Source of the DNA: CAXXOK01 sp963675365
GTDB lineage: Bacteria; Bacillota; Clostridia; Christensenellales; Aristaeellaceae
Assembly (NCBI GenBank): GCA_963675365.2
Contig: CAXXVA010000002.1
Span: 372,001-436,000 of the forward strand
DNA: 64,000 nucleotides
Direction of reading: 5' to 3'
Below are positions 40,195-48,823 of this stretch, piece by piece; within the stretch, counting starts at the first letter, position 1; every line of letters begins with the position of its first letter. A program made the translations under genes and the position numbers. Below the pieces are notes generated by a model. That model was given only the letters and a program-made list of their open reading frames with translations. It did no database searches and had not been told where the DNA came from.

Positions 40195-40400
40195 ACTAAA
40201 CGCCCTCTTTCTGCTTTTGAAATGTGTTTGCGTGATCCGGCATTTCTTGCGGGTCGCTCAAAATCGTCAATCATGCACCGACAAGCGCAAGGGTGCGTGT
40301 GGAACCTACCAAGCACCTTGTGCGTGATCTCAATGCGCTCTCCGCATACCCTGCACCGTTTGGCTGTGAGCTTGGATAATAAATCATTGATGCTGTTCAT
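40191..40400 (-). CDS. Small zinc-finger protein
   Basis: A 69-residue protein (MNSINDLLSKLTAKRCRVCG) with CRVCGERI and, ~19 residues on, HPCACRCM, a likely zinc site, and a basic C-terminus. It lies between DnaB-like helicase and recombinase genes in one operon. Not recognised further. Confidence 0.55.
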   Translation of the reverse strand: MNSINDLLSKLTAKRCRVCGERIEITHKVLGRFHTHPCACRCMIDDFERPARNAGSRKHISKAERGRLV

Positions 40401-40404
40401 GTTA

Positions 40405-41694
40405 CTACTCCACCTGGGTAAACTTCATGACGCTAGGCTCAAACACCATTGGGAAAACGCCTAGTTGCCCCTGCCGTTGTTTTGACAGGTTGATGACGAT
40501 GTAACGTTTTTGGTTATCGTTACTTTTACAGAGCTTAAAAAGGTTGGTATCAGTATTCCTGATAAAGGGGTCGCTCTCGCTTTCCGGCTGATGCAGAAAG
40601 ATGATTACGTCCGCGTCCTGCTCGATGTTCCCTGAGCCGCGTAAGTCTTTCTTTTGCGGCATCAAGGCAATTCGGCCCTCTTGCCGGGATAACTGCGATA
40701 GGGATAAAACAGGGATATTGTAATCAAGCGCCATCTGCTTCATGGCAACAGATATTCTCCCCAGCCTAAGGGTTTCATTGGCTGTTTTTTGCTTCGTATC
40801 CATGAGCTGCAAGTAATCCACAATCAGAAGATCGGGCGTATCAGCCGCGACAACCGCGCGGAGTTCTTCTACCGTGTATGTATCGGTGAGAAATGCTCCG
40901 CTAAACTCAGCCAATCGGTTAAGCTGCTCTGTCAGTAATTCAAGATCGCTATCATTCACTGTACCATCAACAATATCTCTCATGTTTACCCCGGATAACC
41001 GGGCAAGGATTCGCTGTGTGTACTGCTCTATCGTCATTTCACGGCTACAGACCATCACACGCTTTTGATCAAGTGCGTTGTTGACGGCAATCTCCATAGC
41101 AAACGCGCTTTTACCCGTTCCCGTGTTCCCGGCTAAAACGATGTTCTGGCCTTTCCATAGGCCGCCTGTCATTGTGTCAAGTTTGCGTATGCCATACTTG
41201 AGTGCGCCGCTTTCGCCTTTCATAGCCCTGTTGAGAAGCTCCCAAGTGCGCATGGTTGCGTCAGCAAAGGAAACGCCGTTGCCATTCACACGCTTAAAGC
41301 GCGTTCTCTCGGCTACTTCCTGCAATATGCCGTCAACATCATTCATGCCGTTTTGGATGCGTTCTGCGCCCTGTCTGAGCGCTCTAAAGGTTTTTCTGCG
41401 CCTTGAGCAATCAAGGACGATCCGAATATAAGCGCCAGCGTTAGCGGTTGTGGGAACCATTCTACAAGCTTCAAGCATCTCAGCCGTGTAGTTCATCCCG
41501 TCATTTGCCAGCTCAGCGTTAACGGTCATGACATCCACAGGTTTTTTATCGGAGATTACGGCGCGAACCGCAACGAATATGCTTCTGTAAACTGAATTGT
41601 GAAAGTCATCTTCTTCAAGCTGTGAAATGTACTTCAGTTCATCTTGCAGCAATGCTCCGATAACTGAGCGCTCCGCTTCATGGTTGAATAGCAT
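40405..41694 (-). CDS. DnaB-like replicative helicase
   Basis: A 429-residue helicase from ATG 41694 (MLFNHEAERSVIGALLQDEL), with AGAGGTGATACC upstream. The N-terminal DnaB domain (residues 1-~105) and RecA-like core are evident: Walker A IVLAGNTGTGKSAFAM, Walker B-type LLIVDYLQLMDTK, MKQMALDYNIPVLSLSQL, and a DnaB-type arginine finger region RGSGNIEQDADVIIF. It would unwind DNA for replication of the element, loaded by the initiator encoded at 41705-42403. This points to an element able to replicate when excised. Confidence 0.92.
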   Translation of the reverse strand: MLFNHEAERSVIGALLQDELKYISQLEEDDFHNSVYRSIFVAVRAVISDKKPVDVMTVNAELANDGMNYTAEMLEACRMVPTTANAGAYIRIVLDCSRRRKTFRALRQGAERIQNGMNDVDGILQEVAERTRFKRVNGNGVSFADATMRTWELLNRAMKGESGALKYGIRKLDTMTGGLWKGQNIVLAGNTGTGKSAFAMEIAVNNALDQKRVMVCSREMTIEQYTQRILARLSGVNMRDIVDGTVNDSDLELLTEQLNRLAEFSGAFLTDTYTVEELRAVVAADTPDLLIVDYLQLMDTKQKTANETLRLGRISVAMKQMALDYNIPVLSLSQLSRQEGRIALMPQKKDLRGSGNIEQDADVIIFLHQPESESDPFIRNTDTNLFKLCKSNDNQKRYIVINLSKQRQGQLGVFPMVFEPSVMKFTQVE

Positions 41695-41704
41695 GGTATC
41701 ACCT

Positions 41705-42403
41705 CTAAACGAATTGTGGGTTTTGATCAAAGTCAATGCGTTTTCCCTGATCCTGTATCCTTGCAAGCCAGTTTGCGCAAAAGCGTGGCATCCCTGCTTT
41801 AGTTTTTCGCTTTCGCTTGTTTGCTTCCAGCCATCCGGCCATTTTTCGTACCTCGGAAAGAACATCAACAGCGGGGTATAGCTCACTCCATCGGTCAATC
41901 TGCATCTGTGTAATCTCGCAAAACTGACCGTCATTTTGAATAAGCTTTACTACGATCGGTGAAGCCTCCGGCGAGCCGCCGATATATTCTTTCGTTTTCT
42001 CTTTTTCTCTTTCTCCCGTTGTGGTCGGTTGTTTGTCGGTTGTTGGTCGCTTGCTGGTCGGTTGTTGGTCGTTCTGATGGTCGCTAATACATTCGTTACC
42101 TTGGAATTTTCCCCAATTCACAATACTTACAACGCTGAATTTGTTGGTCGTTTTGATGGTCAGTTCATGGGTGTCTACTAAATGCTCTAAAGCAGTACGA
42201 ACAGACCTAACAGACAAATTTAATGCGGTTGCAAGGGCATCTCGACCTATCACGACATCGCCAGCTTTTAACTGATAACCACGATAACTGCCAGCGTTAT
42301 GTCGTGCTGTTAAGAGCAGATGAATAAACACAACTTTCGTATTCACATCATCGTACCAACCCCAATCAAGCAAGCTTCGATGTAGCTTGACATAGCCGTT
42401 CAT
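41705..42403 (-). CDS. Replication initiator / DnaD-like protein
   Basis: A 232-residue protein (MNGYVKLHRSLLDWGWYDDV). The N-terminal winged helix (VVFIHLLLTARHNAGSYRGY, VVIGRDALATALNLSVRSVR) is that of phage and element replisome organisers. A polar, QPT/KRPT repeat linker (~residues 110-150) and a C-terminal domain with MAGWLEANKRKRKTKAGMPR follow. In this place, next to DnaB, it should recruit helicase at the element origin. The linker hexanucleotide-like repeats (tracts around 42005-42075) may be part of the origin. Confidence 0.8.
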   Translation of the reverse strand: MNGYVKLHRSLLDWGWYDDVNTKVVFIHLLLTARHNAGSYRGYQLKAGDVVIGRDALATALNLSVRSVRTALEHLVDTHELTIKTTNKFSVVSIVNWGKFQGNECISDHQNDQQPTSKRPTTDKQPTTTGEREKEKTKEYIGGSPEASPIVVKLIQNDGQFCEITQMQIDRWSELYPAVDVLSEVRKMAGWLEANKRKRKTKAGMPRFCANWLARIQDQGKRIDFDQNPQFV

Positions 42404-42583
42404 TTATGCATCACAACTCGCTTGTTCTTCTAGCCAACGCTTAAAAGGTTCAACAGGGATGAGGATTTTTTTGCCCGCTCGCAATACTGGGAAGCCCGGC
42501 GTGCGTGTCCATTTACGTAGTGTAGGAGCAGATACGCAGGAGGCCTTACATGCTTCCTGAAACGTGAAGTTAAGCTTTTCCAT
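42404..42583 (-). CDS. Xis/MerR-like helix-turn-helix protein 1
   Basis: A 59-residue protein from ATG 42583 (MEKLNFTFQEACKASCVSAP), preceded by AAAGGAGTAAAACA. LNFTFQEACKASCVSAPTLR and KILIPVEPFKRWLEEQ are the usual pattern of excisionase-type winged-helix proteins. It is the second of two such genes in a row; one may be the recombination directionality factor. Confidence 0.75.
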   Translation of the reverse strand: MEKLNFTFQEACKASCVSAPTLRKWTRTPGFPVLRAGKKILIPVEPFKRWLEEQASCDA

Positions 42584-42606
42584 TGTTTTACTCCTTTCTT
42601 GCTCCA

Positions 42607-42786
42607 TTACTGTGATTTTCTAGCTTGTTCATCCATCCAATCATCCAGCTTGTCTTTAGCTATAAGAATTCGCTTTCCAAGGCGTACTTTGGGAAAACTC
42701 TTTTCTTTGAGCAACTGGAAGAACTTTGCTCGGCTGATTTTTAAGTACTCTACTGCTTCCTCGACGTTTAGATACCTAGATTCCAT
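42607..42786 (-). CDS. Xis-like helix-turn-helix protein 2
   Basis: A 59-residue protein from ATG 42786 (MESRYLNVEEAVEYLKISRA) with GGAGGTCGCGAAT upstream. YLNVEEAVEYLKISRAKFFQ and LGKRILIAKDKLDDWMDEQA fit the excisionase/DNA-binding domain class. It is first in the minus-strand operon, directly behind the promoter at 42840-42868. Excision control is the probable role. Confidence 0.75.
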   Translation of the reverse strand: MESRYLNVEEAVEYLKISRAKFFQLLKEKSFPKVRLGKRILIAKDKLDDWMDEQARKSQ

Positions 42787-42839
42787 ATTCGCGACCTCCT
42801 ATATACTGTGCAACGATCTACAAGTGTTGCTTAAGAATA

Positions 42840-42910
42840 AGTATACGACAACATACGCAGAATGTCAATAAAAGTAGCCGATTGACAATGAAATCTGCAT
42901 ATGTTACCAT
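42840..42910. promoter_or_regulatory. Divergent promoters with shared operator
   Basis: Minus strand: TTGACA (42868-42863), 17 nt, TATACT (42845-42840), for the Xis/DnaB operon. Plus strand: TTGACA (42882-42887), 17 nt, TACCAT (42905-42910), for the repressor. AACATACGCAGA (42850-42861) and TCTGCATATGTT (42894-42905) are inverted copies (11 of 12), one in each promoter spacer, fitting repressor binding. Confidence 0.8.
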
Positions 42911-42942
42911 ACGAGCGATAAACAGTAATTGGGGGAAACAAT

Positions 42943-43575
42943 ATGAGCATAAACAAAAGAGAAAACCCATTGCCTATGTTTTCTGAACGCTTTAAAGAAC
43001 TAAGAGATAGAAGCGGTATGAATCAAGTGGAATTTGCAGGATTTCTAGGTGTTTCTAGACCAACAATAGGGTTTTACGAAAACGGAGATAGAATACCAGA
43101 TGCAAGAACTCTTGCGACAATCGCCCGAAAATGCGATGTAACAACGGACTATCTTGTGGGAATATCTGATGCAAGAAAAGCGGAGAATATCAACGTTGTT
43201 GATAAATATGGTTTTTCAGAATCGGCCTTGAGCATTCTGGAAGATTTATATTCTCGCCAGAAACACAACTCAATAACACTTGCATTGAACGCTTTAGTTG
43301 AAGATGGATATGTGCTTGGCGCAATATCAAAGTATCTATACTATAAGCTGGAAACCACACATTATGGAGATGTCGTTCCTTATAGGGTTGTGTATAGGTA
43401 TCGAAAAGATGGTGATATCGGTGGGTGGGGAGATGCCGCAAAAAAACATCCGATTGATGCTGGTGAGATGTTGGAAGCTGTTGATAACAATATGTATAAG
43501 AAGATGCTTCTCCTTGAGATTCAGGAACAATTACTCGAACTTCTAAAGTCAGAAGAAAAAATTGATCGGTTTTAG
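42943..43575 (+). CDS. Element repressor, XRE type
   Basis: A 210-residue protein (MSINKRENPLPMFSERFKEL) with an N-terminal XRE helix-turn-helix (MNQVEFAGFLGVSRPTIGFY ENGDRIPDARTL) and CDVTTDYLVGISD. The C-terminal ~130 residues are helical and not peptidase-like, so it is not a LexA-type self-cleaving repressor. It is transcribed divergently from the Xis/replication operon across paired operators, so it most likely holds that operon off. Confidence 0.85.
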   Translation: MSINKRENPLPMFSERFKELRDRSGMNQVEFAGFLGVSRPTIGFYENGDRIPDARTLATIARKCDVTTDYLVGISDARKAENINVVDKYGFSESALSILEDLYSRQKHNSITLALNALVEDGYVLGAISKYLYYKLETTHYGDVVPYRVVYRYRKDGDIGGWGDAAKKHPIDAGEMLEAVDNNMYKKMLLLEIQEQLLELLKSEEKIDRF

Positions 43576-43610
43576 TCAGGTGTAGATGCCTAAAGAATGG
43601 AGGCTATGAC

Positions 43611-44825
43611 ATGGCACAAAAAAAGAGAGCTGCTGATTTGAAACGTGCACGCAATGGCGCGGGAGCAGTCCACTACTTACCAAACGGGAAGGTTCGTTTG
43701 GTGTACATGATACCTGCTAATCCGATCACAGGTAAGCCGCCATATCGTACAAGCTGCGACGGTGATACAGAAGAACAAGCCCGATTAAAGGCAAGTAAAC
43801 GCATTGCTGCTATGTCTGCGGGTACTTATGAAAAGCCTAGCTATATGAAGCTGTCTGTTTGGCTTGATAAGTATACTGCCGAATATATGGACAATGTAAA
43901 GCCTAATACTAAGATTGAATACACAAATACTATTAGACGATACATTACGCCGAACTTAGGTAAATATCGATTGTTTGAATTGAATCCTTCACTGATCAAA
44001 GGCGTATACAATCAATTACAGGCAAAAAGCGCAAGAGGCGGTTTGTCAGCAAAAACAATTAAAAACGTGCACGCTCTATTGCACAACGCTCTTGATAAAG
44101 CTGTATTTCTGGGATATATCCTTAGAAATCCATCAGAAGGGGTAACGCTTCCTCGAACTGAGAAACATAAAATGCAGATCATACAGGATGATGATATTAA
44201 GCGGTTTCTAGAGGCTATCAACGGGCATCGATTTGAGTATGTGTATTATGTCGATATGTTTACCGGGCTAAGGCAAGGGGAGCTTTTGGGCTTAACATGG
44301 AAGGATATTGACTTTAGAAATAACTCAATATCTGTTAATAAGCAATTACAGCGTGAGCGTGTCAAAGGCGGCGCGTGGAGGCTTGTAACCGTTAAGACGG
44401 ACAACGGAAGCGGAAACAAAGGTGTTAGGTTGTTGACAGTTGCCCCGGCTGTAATGGATGTTCTGCGTCATGTGAAGGCAACACAGGCCGAATGGAAAAT
44501 AAAGCTCGGTGACGAATGGAATAACGAAATGAACCTTGTTTTTACCAACGAATACGGTGACCACTTAACGGGAAGCGCAGTATATAAAGCATTAAAAACG
44601 ATTGTTGCCGGGCTGGGACTTGATGCTGTTCGCTTTCATGATCTCCGGCACTCGTTTGTGCTGTATGCGCTACAATGCGGTGATAGTATCAAGGAAGTGC
44701 AGGAGGCTTTAGGGCATACGACCATCACAACCACGATGGATACATACGGCCATATCTCACAGAGAATGAAGAAAGAATCAGCCGAACGGATGAACAAGTT
44801 TATCGCTTCCATACAGGCGAAATGA
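43611..44825 (+). CDS. int: Site-specific integrase (tyrosine recombinase)
   Basis: A 404-residue integrase with an N-terminal arm-binding beta domain (VHYLPNGKVRLVYMIPANPI), a SAM-like core-binding domain (SVWLDKYTAEYMDNVKPNTK) and the catalytic domain: Arg in FTGLRQGELLGLTW, HDLRHSF (His-x-x-Arg), LGHTTITTTMDTYGH (His and nucleophile Tyr). It ends ~100 nt from the 3' end of tRNA-Leu, a typical place for an integrase next to its attachment site. The other end of the element was not found. Confidence 0.92.
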   Translation: MAQKKRAADLKRARNGAGAVHYLPNGKVRLVYMIPANPITGKPPYRTSCDGDTEEQARLKASKRIAAMSAGTYEKPSYMKLSVWLDKYTAEYMDNVKPNTKIEYTNTIRRYITPNLGKYRLFELNPSLIKGVYNQLQAKSARGGLSAKTIKNVHALLHNALDKAVFLGYILRNPSEGVTLPRTEKHKMQIIQDDDIKRFLEAINGHRFEYVYYVDMFTGLRQGELLGLTWKDIDFRNNSISVNKQLQRERVKGGAWRLVTVKTDNGSGNKGVRLLTVAPAVMDVLRHVKATQAEWKIKLGDEWNNEMNLVFTNEYGDHLTGSAVYKALKTIVAGLGLDAVRFHDLRHSFVLYALQCGDSIKEVQEALGHTTITTTMDTYGHISQRMKKESAERMNKFIASIQAK

Positions 44826-44888
44826 GGGTGTAGTACTCTCCCAACTGTATAGAGAATTGTATAATTCTGAATCCAAACATAAAGAAAA

Positions 44889-44914
44889 ACCCCTGTAACG
44901 CTTATGTTACAAGG
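44889..44914. terminator. Bidirectional terminator between integrase and tRNA cluster
   Basis: CCCCTGTAAC / GTTACAAGGG with a 6-nt loop and one mismatch. The plus side is followed by TTTCTCTTT, the minus side by TTTTTC, so it can end both the integrase and tRNA transcripts. Confidence 0.75.
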
Positions 44915-44923
44915 GTTTCTCTT

Positions 44924-45011
44924 TGGTGCGGGAAACAGGACTTGAACCTGCATGAAGGAAATCTTCACTAGAACCTGAATCTAGCGCGTCTGCCAATTCC
45001 GCCATTCCCGC
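44924..45011 (-). tRNA. tRNA-Leu(CAG)
   Basis: Acceptor GCGGGAA, anticodon loop TTCAGGT (CAG), long variable arm as expected for Leu, T arm GCAGG-TTCAAGT-CCTGT (one G-T pair) and encoded CCA. It is the last gene of the cluster, next to the integrase. Confidence 0.95.
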
Positions 45012-45046
45012 GGGCGGTTATACCAACGGATTGCATTGGTATAAGG

Positions 45047-45131
<85 letters not shown>

Positions 45132-45187
45132 AGGGTTTGCGGCAAACGTAGGTGGGGTATCGCCTGGGATACGGGGCGTGAAGGGGA

Positions 45188-45263
45188 TGGAGCCGGCGAT
45201 GGGACTCGAACCCGCAACCTGCTGATTACAAATCAGCTGCTCTGCCAATTGAGCTACACCGGC
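45188..45263 (-). tRNA. tRNA-Thr(TGT)
   Basis: Acceptor GCCGGTG, anticodon loop TTTGTAA (TGT), T arm with GGGTTCGAGTCCC-like core, discriminator T and encoded CCA. Confidence 0.95.
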
Positions 45264-45287
45264 GGACGCCCAACCAACAGGGGAAAA

Positions 45288-45364
45288 TGGCGACCAAGAA
45301 GGGGCTCGAACCCTCGACCTCCAGCGTGACAGGCTGGCATTCTAACCAACTGAACTACTTGGCC
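45288..45364 (-). tRNA. tRNA-Asp(GTC)
   Basis: Acceptor GGCCAAG pairs with CTTGGTC (one G-T); anticodon loop CTGTCAC (GTC); T arm with GGTTCGAGCC; discriminator G and encoded CCA. Confidence 0.95.
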
Positions 45365-45369
45365 ACACG

Positions 45370-45446
<77 letters not shown>

Positions 45447-45455
45447 ACGGGAAGG

Positions 45456-45530
45456 TGGTGACTCCTGGGGGACTCGAACCCCCGTTACCGCCGTGAAAGG
45501 GCGGTGTCTTAACCGCTTGACCAAGGAGCC
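45456..45530 (-). tRNA. tRNA-Glu(TTC)
   Basis: Acceptor GGCTCCT, anticodon loop CTTTCAC (TTC), T arm GGGGG-TTCGAGT-CCCCC, encoded CCA. Confidence 0.95.
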
Positions 45531-45552
45531 TTGATGATCCGGCAGGTGGGAT

Positions 45553-45629
45553 TGGTCGGGGTGAAGGGATTCGAACCCCCGGCCCCATGCTCCCAAAGCA
45601 TGTGCGCTGCCAGACTGCGCTACACCCCG
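45553..45629 (-). tRNA. tRNA-Pro(TGG)
   Basis: Acceptor CGGGGTG, anticodon loop TTTGGGA (TGG), T arm GGGGG-TTCGAAT-CCCTT, encoded CCA. It is the first gene of the minus-strand tRNA cluster. Confidence 0.95.
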
Positions 45630-45662
45630 CCTTGTGCAAGCCCATATTAGGCGACGAATAGT

Positions 45663-45691
45663 ATTCTACCGAAATCATGATATGTTGTCAA
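45663..45691 (-). promoter_or_regulatory. Promoter of the tRNA cluster
   Basis: TTGACA (45691-45686), 17 nt, TAGAAT (45668-45663), about 30 nt upstream of tRNA-Pro on the minus strand. Confidence 0.75.
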
Positions 45692-45758
45692 GAGAAAATA
45701 CAGGGGAATTCAGCATTCTTATGCGGAGAATATATATTTCTAAAATATTAAGCCATAC

Positions 45759-45787
45759 TTGATTTGTTAATATTTATGTGATATAAT
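45759..45787 (+). promoter_or_regulatory. Promoter of wecB
   Basis: TTGATT (45759-45764), 17 nt, TATAAT (45782-45787), about 55 nt upstream of the wecB start. Confidence 0.7.
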
Positions 45788-45840
45788 TCACACGAACGTA
45801 ATATTTGCACCAATCCGCACCCTCTGAAGGAGACGCTACC

Positions 45841-46953
45841 ATGCATGAACAGGGAAAAGTAACGGCTTTGATCGTGTTCGGCACCCGCCCGGAAGCCATT
45901 AAAATGTGCCCGGTGGTCAAGGAATTTAAAGCGCGGTCCAGGATCGATGTCAAGGTCTGCGTCACGGGGCAGCACCGCGAAATGCTCGATCAGGTGCTGA
46001 CGCTGTTTGACGTCGTGCCGGATTACGATTTGGACATCATGCAGCAGGAGCAGTCCCTGTTTGATATTACCGCAAAGACCCTCTACGGCGTCCAGCAGGT
46101 GCTTACGGACTGCAAGCCGGACATCGTGCTGGTGCACGGCGATACCACGACGGCCTTTGCGTCCTCGGTCGCGGCGCTGTACCTGCAAATCCCCGTGGGG
46201 CACGTGGAGGCGGGGCTTCGGACGCATAACATTTATTCGCCGTTCCCCGAAGAGTACAACCGCCAGGCCATCAGTCTGGTGGCGAAATATCATTTCGCGC
46301 CCACGCAGATGGCGCGCTATAACCTGCGGCTGGAAGGCCGCGCGTCCGAAAGTATTTACGTGACCGGCAACACCGGCATCGACGCCCTGAAGACCACCGT
46401 GCGGCCCGAGTTCCACTCTGAGATCCTGGACTGGGCCGCGGGCAGCCGGCTGCTGGTGATGACCGCCCACCGCCGTGAAAACATCGGCGATCCGATGCGC
46501 TCCATGTTCCGCGCCGTGCGCCGGGTGGTGGATAAGTACGAAGACGTCAAGCTCGTCTATCCCATCCATAAAAACCCGATGGTGCGCAAGATCGCCAATG
46601 AAATGCTGTCCGACCATCCGCGCATCAAGCTGACCGAGCCCATGGAGGTGGACGCGTTCCACAACCTGATCAACGCTTCATATTTCATCCTGACCGATTC
46701 GGGCGGCATCCAGGAGGAAGCCCCGTCGCTTGGCAAGCCCGTGCTGGTTATGCGCGATACCACCGAACGCCCCGAGGGTCTGGACGCAGGCACGCTGCGC
46801 CTGGTGGGCACGGATGAGCAGATCATCTTCTACGCCTGCAGGCAGCTTCTGGACGATCCCGAGGAGTACCGGAAGATGAGCATGTCGCGCAACCCCTACG
46901 GCGACGGCACCGCGTCCGCACGCATCGCCGACGTGATTGAAAAGATGCTGTAA
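45841..46953 (+). CDS. wecB: UDP-N-acetylglucosamine 2-epimerase (non-hydrolysing)
   Basis: A 370-residue enzyme that interconverts UDP-GlcNAc and UDP-ManNAc for cell-surface polymer synthesis. I choose ATG 45841 (MHEQGKVTALIVFGTRPEAI), with GAAGGAGACGCTACC upstream. Family motifs are all present: FGTRPEAIKMCP, LVHGDTTTAFA, GHVEAGLRTH, PFPEEYNRQ, VTGNTGIDAL, TDSGGIQEEAPSLGKP and RDTTERPEG. It is a single-gene unit with its own promoter and terminator, cytoplasmic, and clearly GC-rich like the rest of the backbone to the right. Confidence 0.95.
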   Translation: MHEQGKVTALIVFGTRPEAIKMCPVVKEFKARSRIDVKVCVTGQHREMLDQVLTLFDVVPDYDLDIMQQEQSLFDITAKTLYGVQQVLTDCKPDIVLVHGDTTTAFASSVAALYLQIPVGHVEAGLRTHNIYSPFPEEYNRQAISLVAKYHFAPTQMARYNLRLEGRASESIYVTGNTGIDALKTTVRPEFHSEILDWAAGSRLLVMTAHRRENIGDPMRSMFRAVRRVVDKYEDVKLVYPIHKNPMVRKIANEMLSDHPRIKLTEPMEVDAFHNLINASYFILTDSGGIQEEAPSLGKPVLVMRDTTERPEGLDAGTLRLVGTDEQIIFYACRQLLDDPEEYRKMSMSRNPYGDGTASARIADVIEKML

Positions 46954-46985
46954 CCGCGAGTTACGGCCGATGGAATTGGTTAAAA

Positions 46986-47015
46986 CCCCGCCGCGTGTAA
47001 TGCGACGGGGCTTTT
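46986..47015. terminator. Bidirectional terminator after wecB and btuD
   Basis: CCCCGCCGC / GCGACGGGG (one mismatch) with a GTGTAAT loop; plus side followed by CTTTTTT, minus side by TTTT. Confidence 0.8.
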
Positions 47016-47795
47016 TTATATGTTTGTTTCGTTTCCGTTGCAGTCGGCCCAGCCGCCGTACAGGTTCCGCATCCAGGCGTCCACGTCCATGCCGTATACG
47101 CTTTGCAGAAGCGTGGGGGTAAGCGCCTGCGCCGGCGGGGCGTCCGCACGGATTACCCCGTGATCCATCAGCAGTACCCGCGTGCCGAAGCGGCGCGCGG
47201 CCGCCAGGTCGTGCATCACCGAGATCACGGCACGGCCGCCCTGCGAAAGCCAATTCTGAATCAGCGTTAGAATTTGCCGCTGATAGGCAAGGTCCAGGTG
47301 GCTGGAGGGTTCGTCCAGCAGGAGCAGCTTCGGGTTCTGCGCGAACATCTGCGCGAGGAACGCGCGCTGCAGCTCGCCGCCGGAGATCTGGTTGATGGGC
47401 TTGTGCCGCAGGGCTTCCGTGCCCGTCTCCAGCAGCGCCCGGGTTACGGCCTGCTCGTCGGCTTCGGTAAAGCCCGCCAGCGCGTCGTGGTAGGCGTAGC
47501 GGCCAAGGCGCACGACCTCTTCCACGGTAAAGGCGTACCCCGCGGCGTAGCGCTGGGCCAATAGCCCCATTTTCAGCGCGCGCTGGCGCGGTTTCAAGGT
47601 TTTGACGTTCTGACCGTCCAGCAGCACGTCGCCCGTATAGGGGACGCCCTGCATCAGCGCTTCGAGCAGGGTGGATTTGCCCGCGCCGTTGGGACCGGTA
47701 ATCATCAGCCATTCGCCGCTTTGAATGCCCAGGGACGCGTCCTTCACCACCCGCGCGTCGCCGTAGGAAACCGACAGGTTCTTGACCTCAAGCAT
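47016..47795 (-). CDS. btuD: ABC importer ATPase, BtuD/FecE type
   Basis: A 259-residue ATPase: Walker A in MITGPNGAGKSTLLEAL (~residue 33), Q-loop in GLLAQRYAAG, signature INQISGGELQRAFLAQ, Walker B LLLLDEPSSHLDLA, switch His in VISVMHDLAAA. This is the cobalamin/iron-siderophore class of importer ATPases. The start overlaps the permease stop. The upstream cobalamin riboswitch (49930-50125) argues that the substrate is vitamin B12 or a related corrinoid. Confidence 0.9.
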   Translation of the reverse strand: MLEVKNLSVSYGDARVVKDASLGIQSGEWLMITGPNGAGKSTLLEALMQGVPYTGDVLLDGQNVKTLKPRQRALKMGLLAQRYAAGYAFTVEEVVRLGRYAYHDALAGFTEADEQAVTRALLETGTEALRHKPINQISGGELQRAFLAQMFAQNPKLLLLDEPSSHLDLAYQRQILTLIQNWLSQGGRAVISVMHDLAAARRFGTRVLLMDHGVIRADAPPAQALTPTLLQSVYGMDVDAWMRNLYGGWADCNGNETNI

Positions 47796-48819
47796 GGGCG
47801 GCCCCCTTTCTGCCGCGCAGCAGGATGACCGTGAAGACCACCGCGCCGATCAGCGAGGTGACCACGCCGATGGGCAGTTCCACGGGGCTGACGATCACGC
47901 GCGCCAGCAGGTCGCACAGCATTAGAAAAATCGCGCCGCCAAACACCGTCGCGGGCAAGAGTTTTTTGTGGTTGGGGCCGGTGATGAGCCTAAGGATATG
48001 TGGGGTGACCAAGCCCACGAAGCCGATCGTGCCGCCAACGGACACGCACACACCGATCAGCGCCGACGCGGAGATGAGCATCAACAGCCGTACCCGCCGC
48101 ACGTTTACGCCTACGGAGCGCGCGTTGGCTTCGCCGATGGCAAACGCGTTCAGCTCCCGCGCGTGCAGGAGCATGACCGTGCCGAAAATCAGCAGCGCGA
48201 TCAGCAGCACGACGGCGTTCAGATAGGTCGAGCCCTGGAGACTGCCCATGGTCCAGTAGGTGATGGAGCGCAGCTTTTCGCCCGAAAACGCGATCATCAG
48301 GCTTAAAATGCCCGAGATGAACATGCCGTACACGATGCCGATCAGGATCACCGTGTGCGAGGCAAAGCTTCTGTCGAGCTGATAGGATAAGGCCAGGATA
48401 ATGCCAAGCGACAGGATCGCCCCGGCGATCGCCATCACCATTGTGCCCGCAAGCTGCAAAAAGGGAAAGCTGATCGAAAGCGCGATGGCGATCACCGCGC
48501 CAAGCGACGCGCCCGCCGAGACCCCCAGCGTCGATCCATCGGCCAGCGGGTTTCGAAGCAGCCCCTGCATCACGCCGCCGCACAGCGCCAGCGCTGCGCC
48601 CGAAAGCGCAACGCACAGCACCCGGGGCAGCCGCACCGACAGGATGATCGCAGCGTTCGCGCCTTCCTGCGGAACGCCCAATATGGCCTTGCCGATCACC
48701 CGGAGCGTTTCCAAAGGGGGGAGGGCGACGCTCCCCGCGCACACGCAGAGCGTGAGCGTCAGGAGCGCCGCCAGGGCAAAGCCCAGGTAGGCAAATGGAT
48801 GAAATCCTTCTTTTTTCAT
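47788..48819 (-). CDS. btuC: ABC importer permease, BtuC/FecCD type
   Basis: A 343-residue permease from ATG 48819 (MKKEGFHPFAYLGFALAALL). About ten hydrophobic segments are visible, with family motifs RLPRVLCVALSGAALALCGG, MQGLLRNPLADGSTLGVSAG, LIGVCVSVGGTIGFVGLVTPH and a C-terminal SPVELPIGVVTSLIGA. It is the membrane pore of the corrinoid importer, between binding protein and ATPase genes in one operon. Confidence 0.92.
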   Translation of the reverse strand: MKKEGFHPFAYLGFALAALLTLTLCVCAGSVALPPLETLRVIGKAILGVPQEGANAAIILSVRLPRVLCVALSGAALALCGGVMQGLLRNPLADGSTLGVSAGASLGAVIAIALSISFPFLQLAGTMVMAIAGAILSLGIILALSYQLDRSFASHTVILIGIVYGMFISGILSLMIAFSGEKLRSITYWTMGSLQGSTYLNAVVLLIALLIFGTVMLLHARELNAFAIGEANARSVGVNVRRVRLLMLISASALIGVCVSVGGTIGFVGLVTPHILRLITGPNHKKLLPATVFGGAIFLMLCDLLARVIVSPVELPIGVVTSLIGAVVFTVILLRGRKGAAHA

Positions 48820-48823
48820 AGGC

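Noticed and set aside
42005..42075. CRISPR-like repeats (GGTCGxTTG tracts)
   Set aside because: The units are short, code for a QPT/KRPT linker within the initiator protein, and have no spacers.
44826..44950. tRNA-Leu 3' end as a proven attachment site of the integrase
   Set aside because: The place fits, but I could not find a second copy of the tRNA-Leu 3' end to the left, so no attachment-site feature is given.
45748..46662. Long minus-strand frame opposite wecB
   Set aside because: wecB has all family motifs, promoter and ribosome site; the antisense frame has none.
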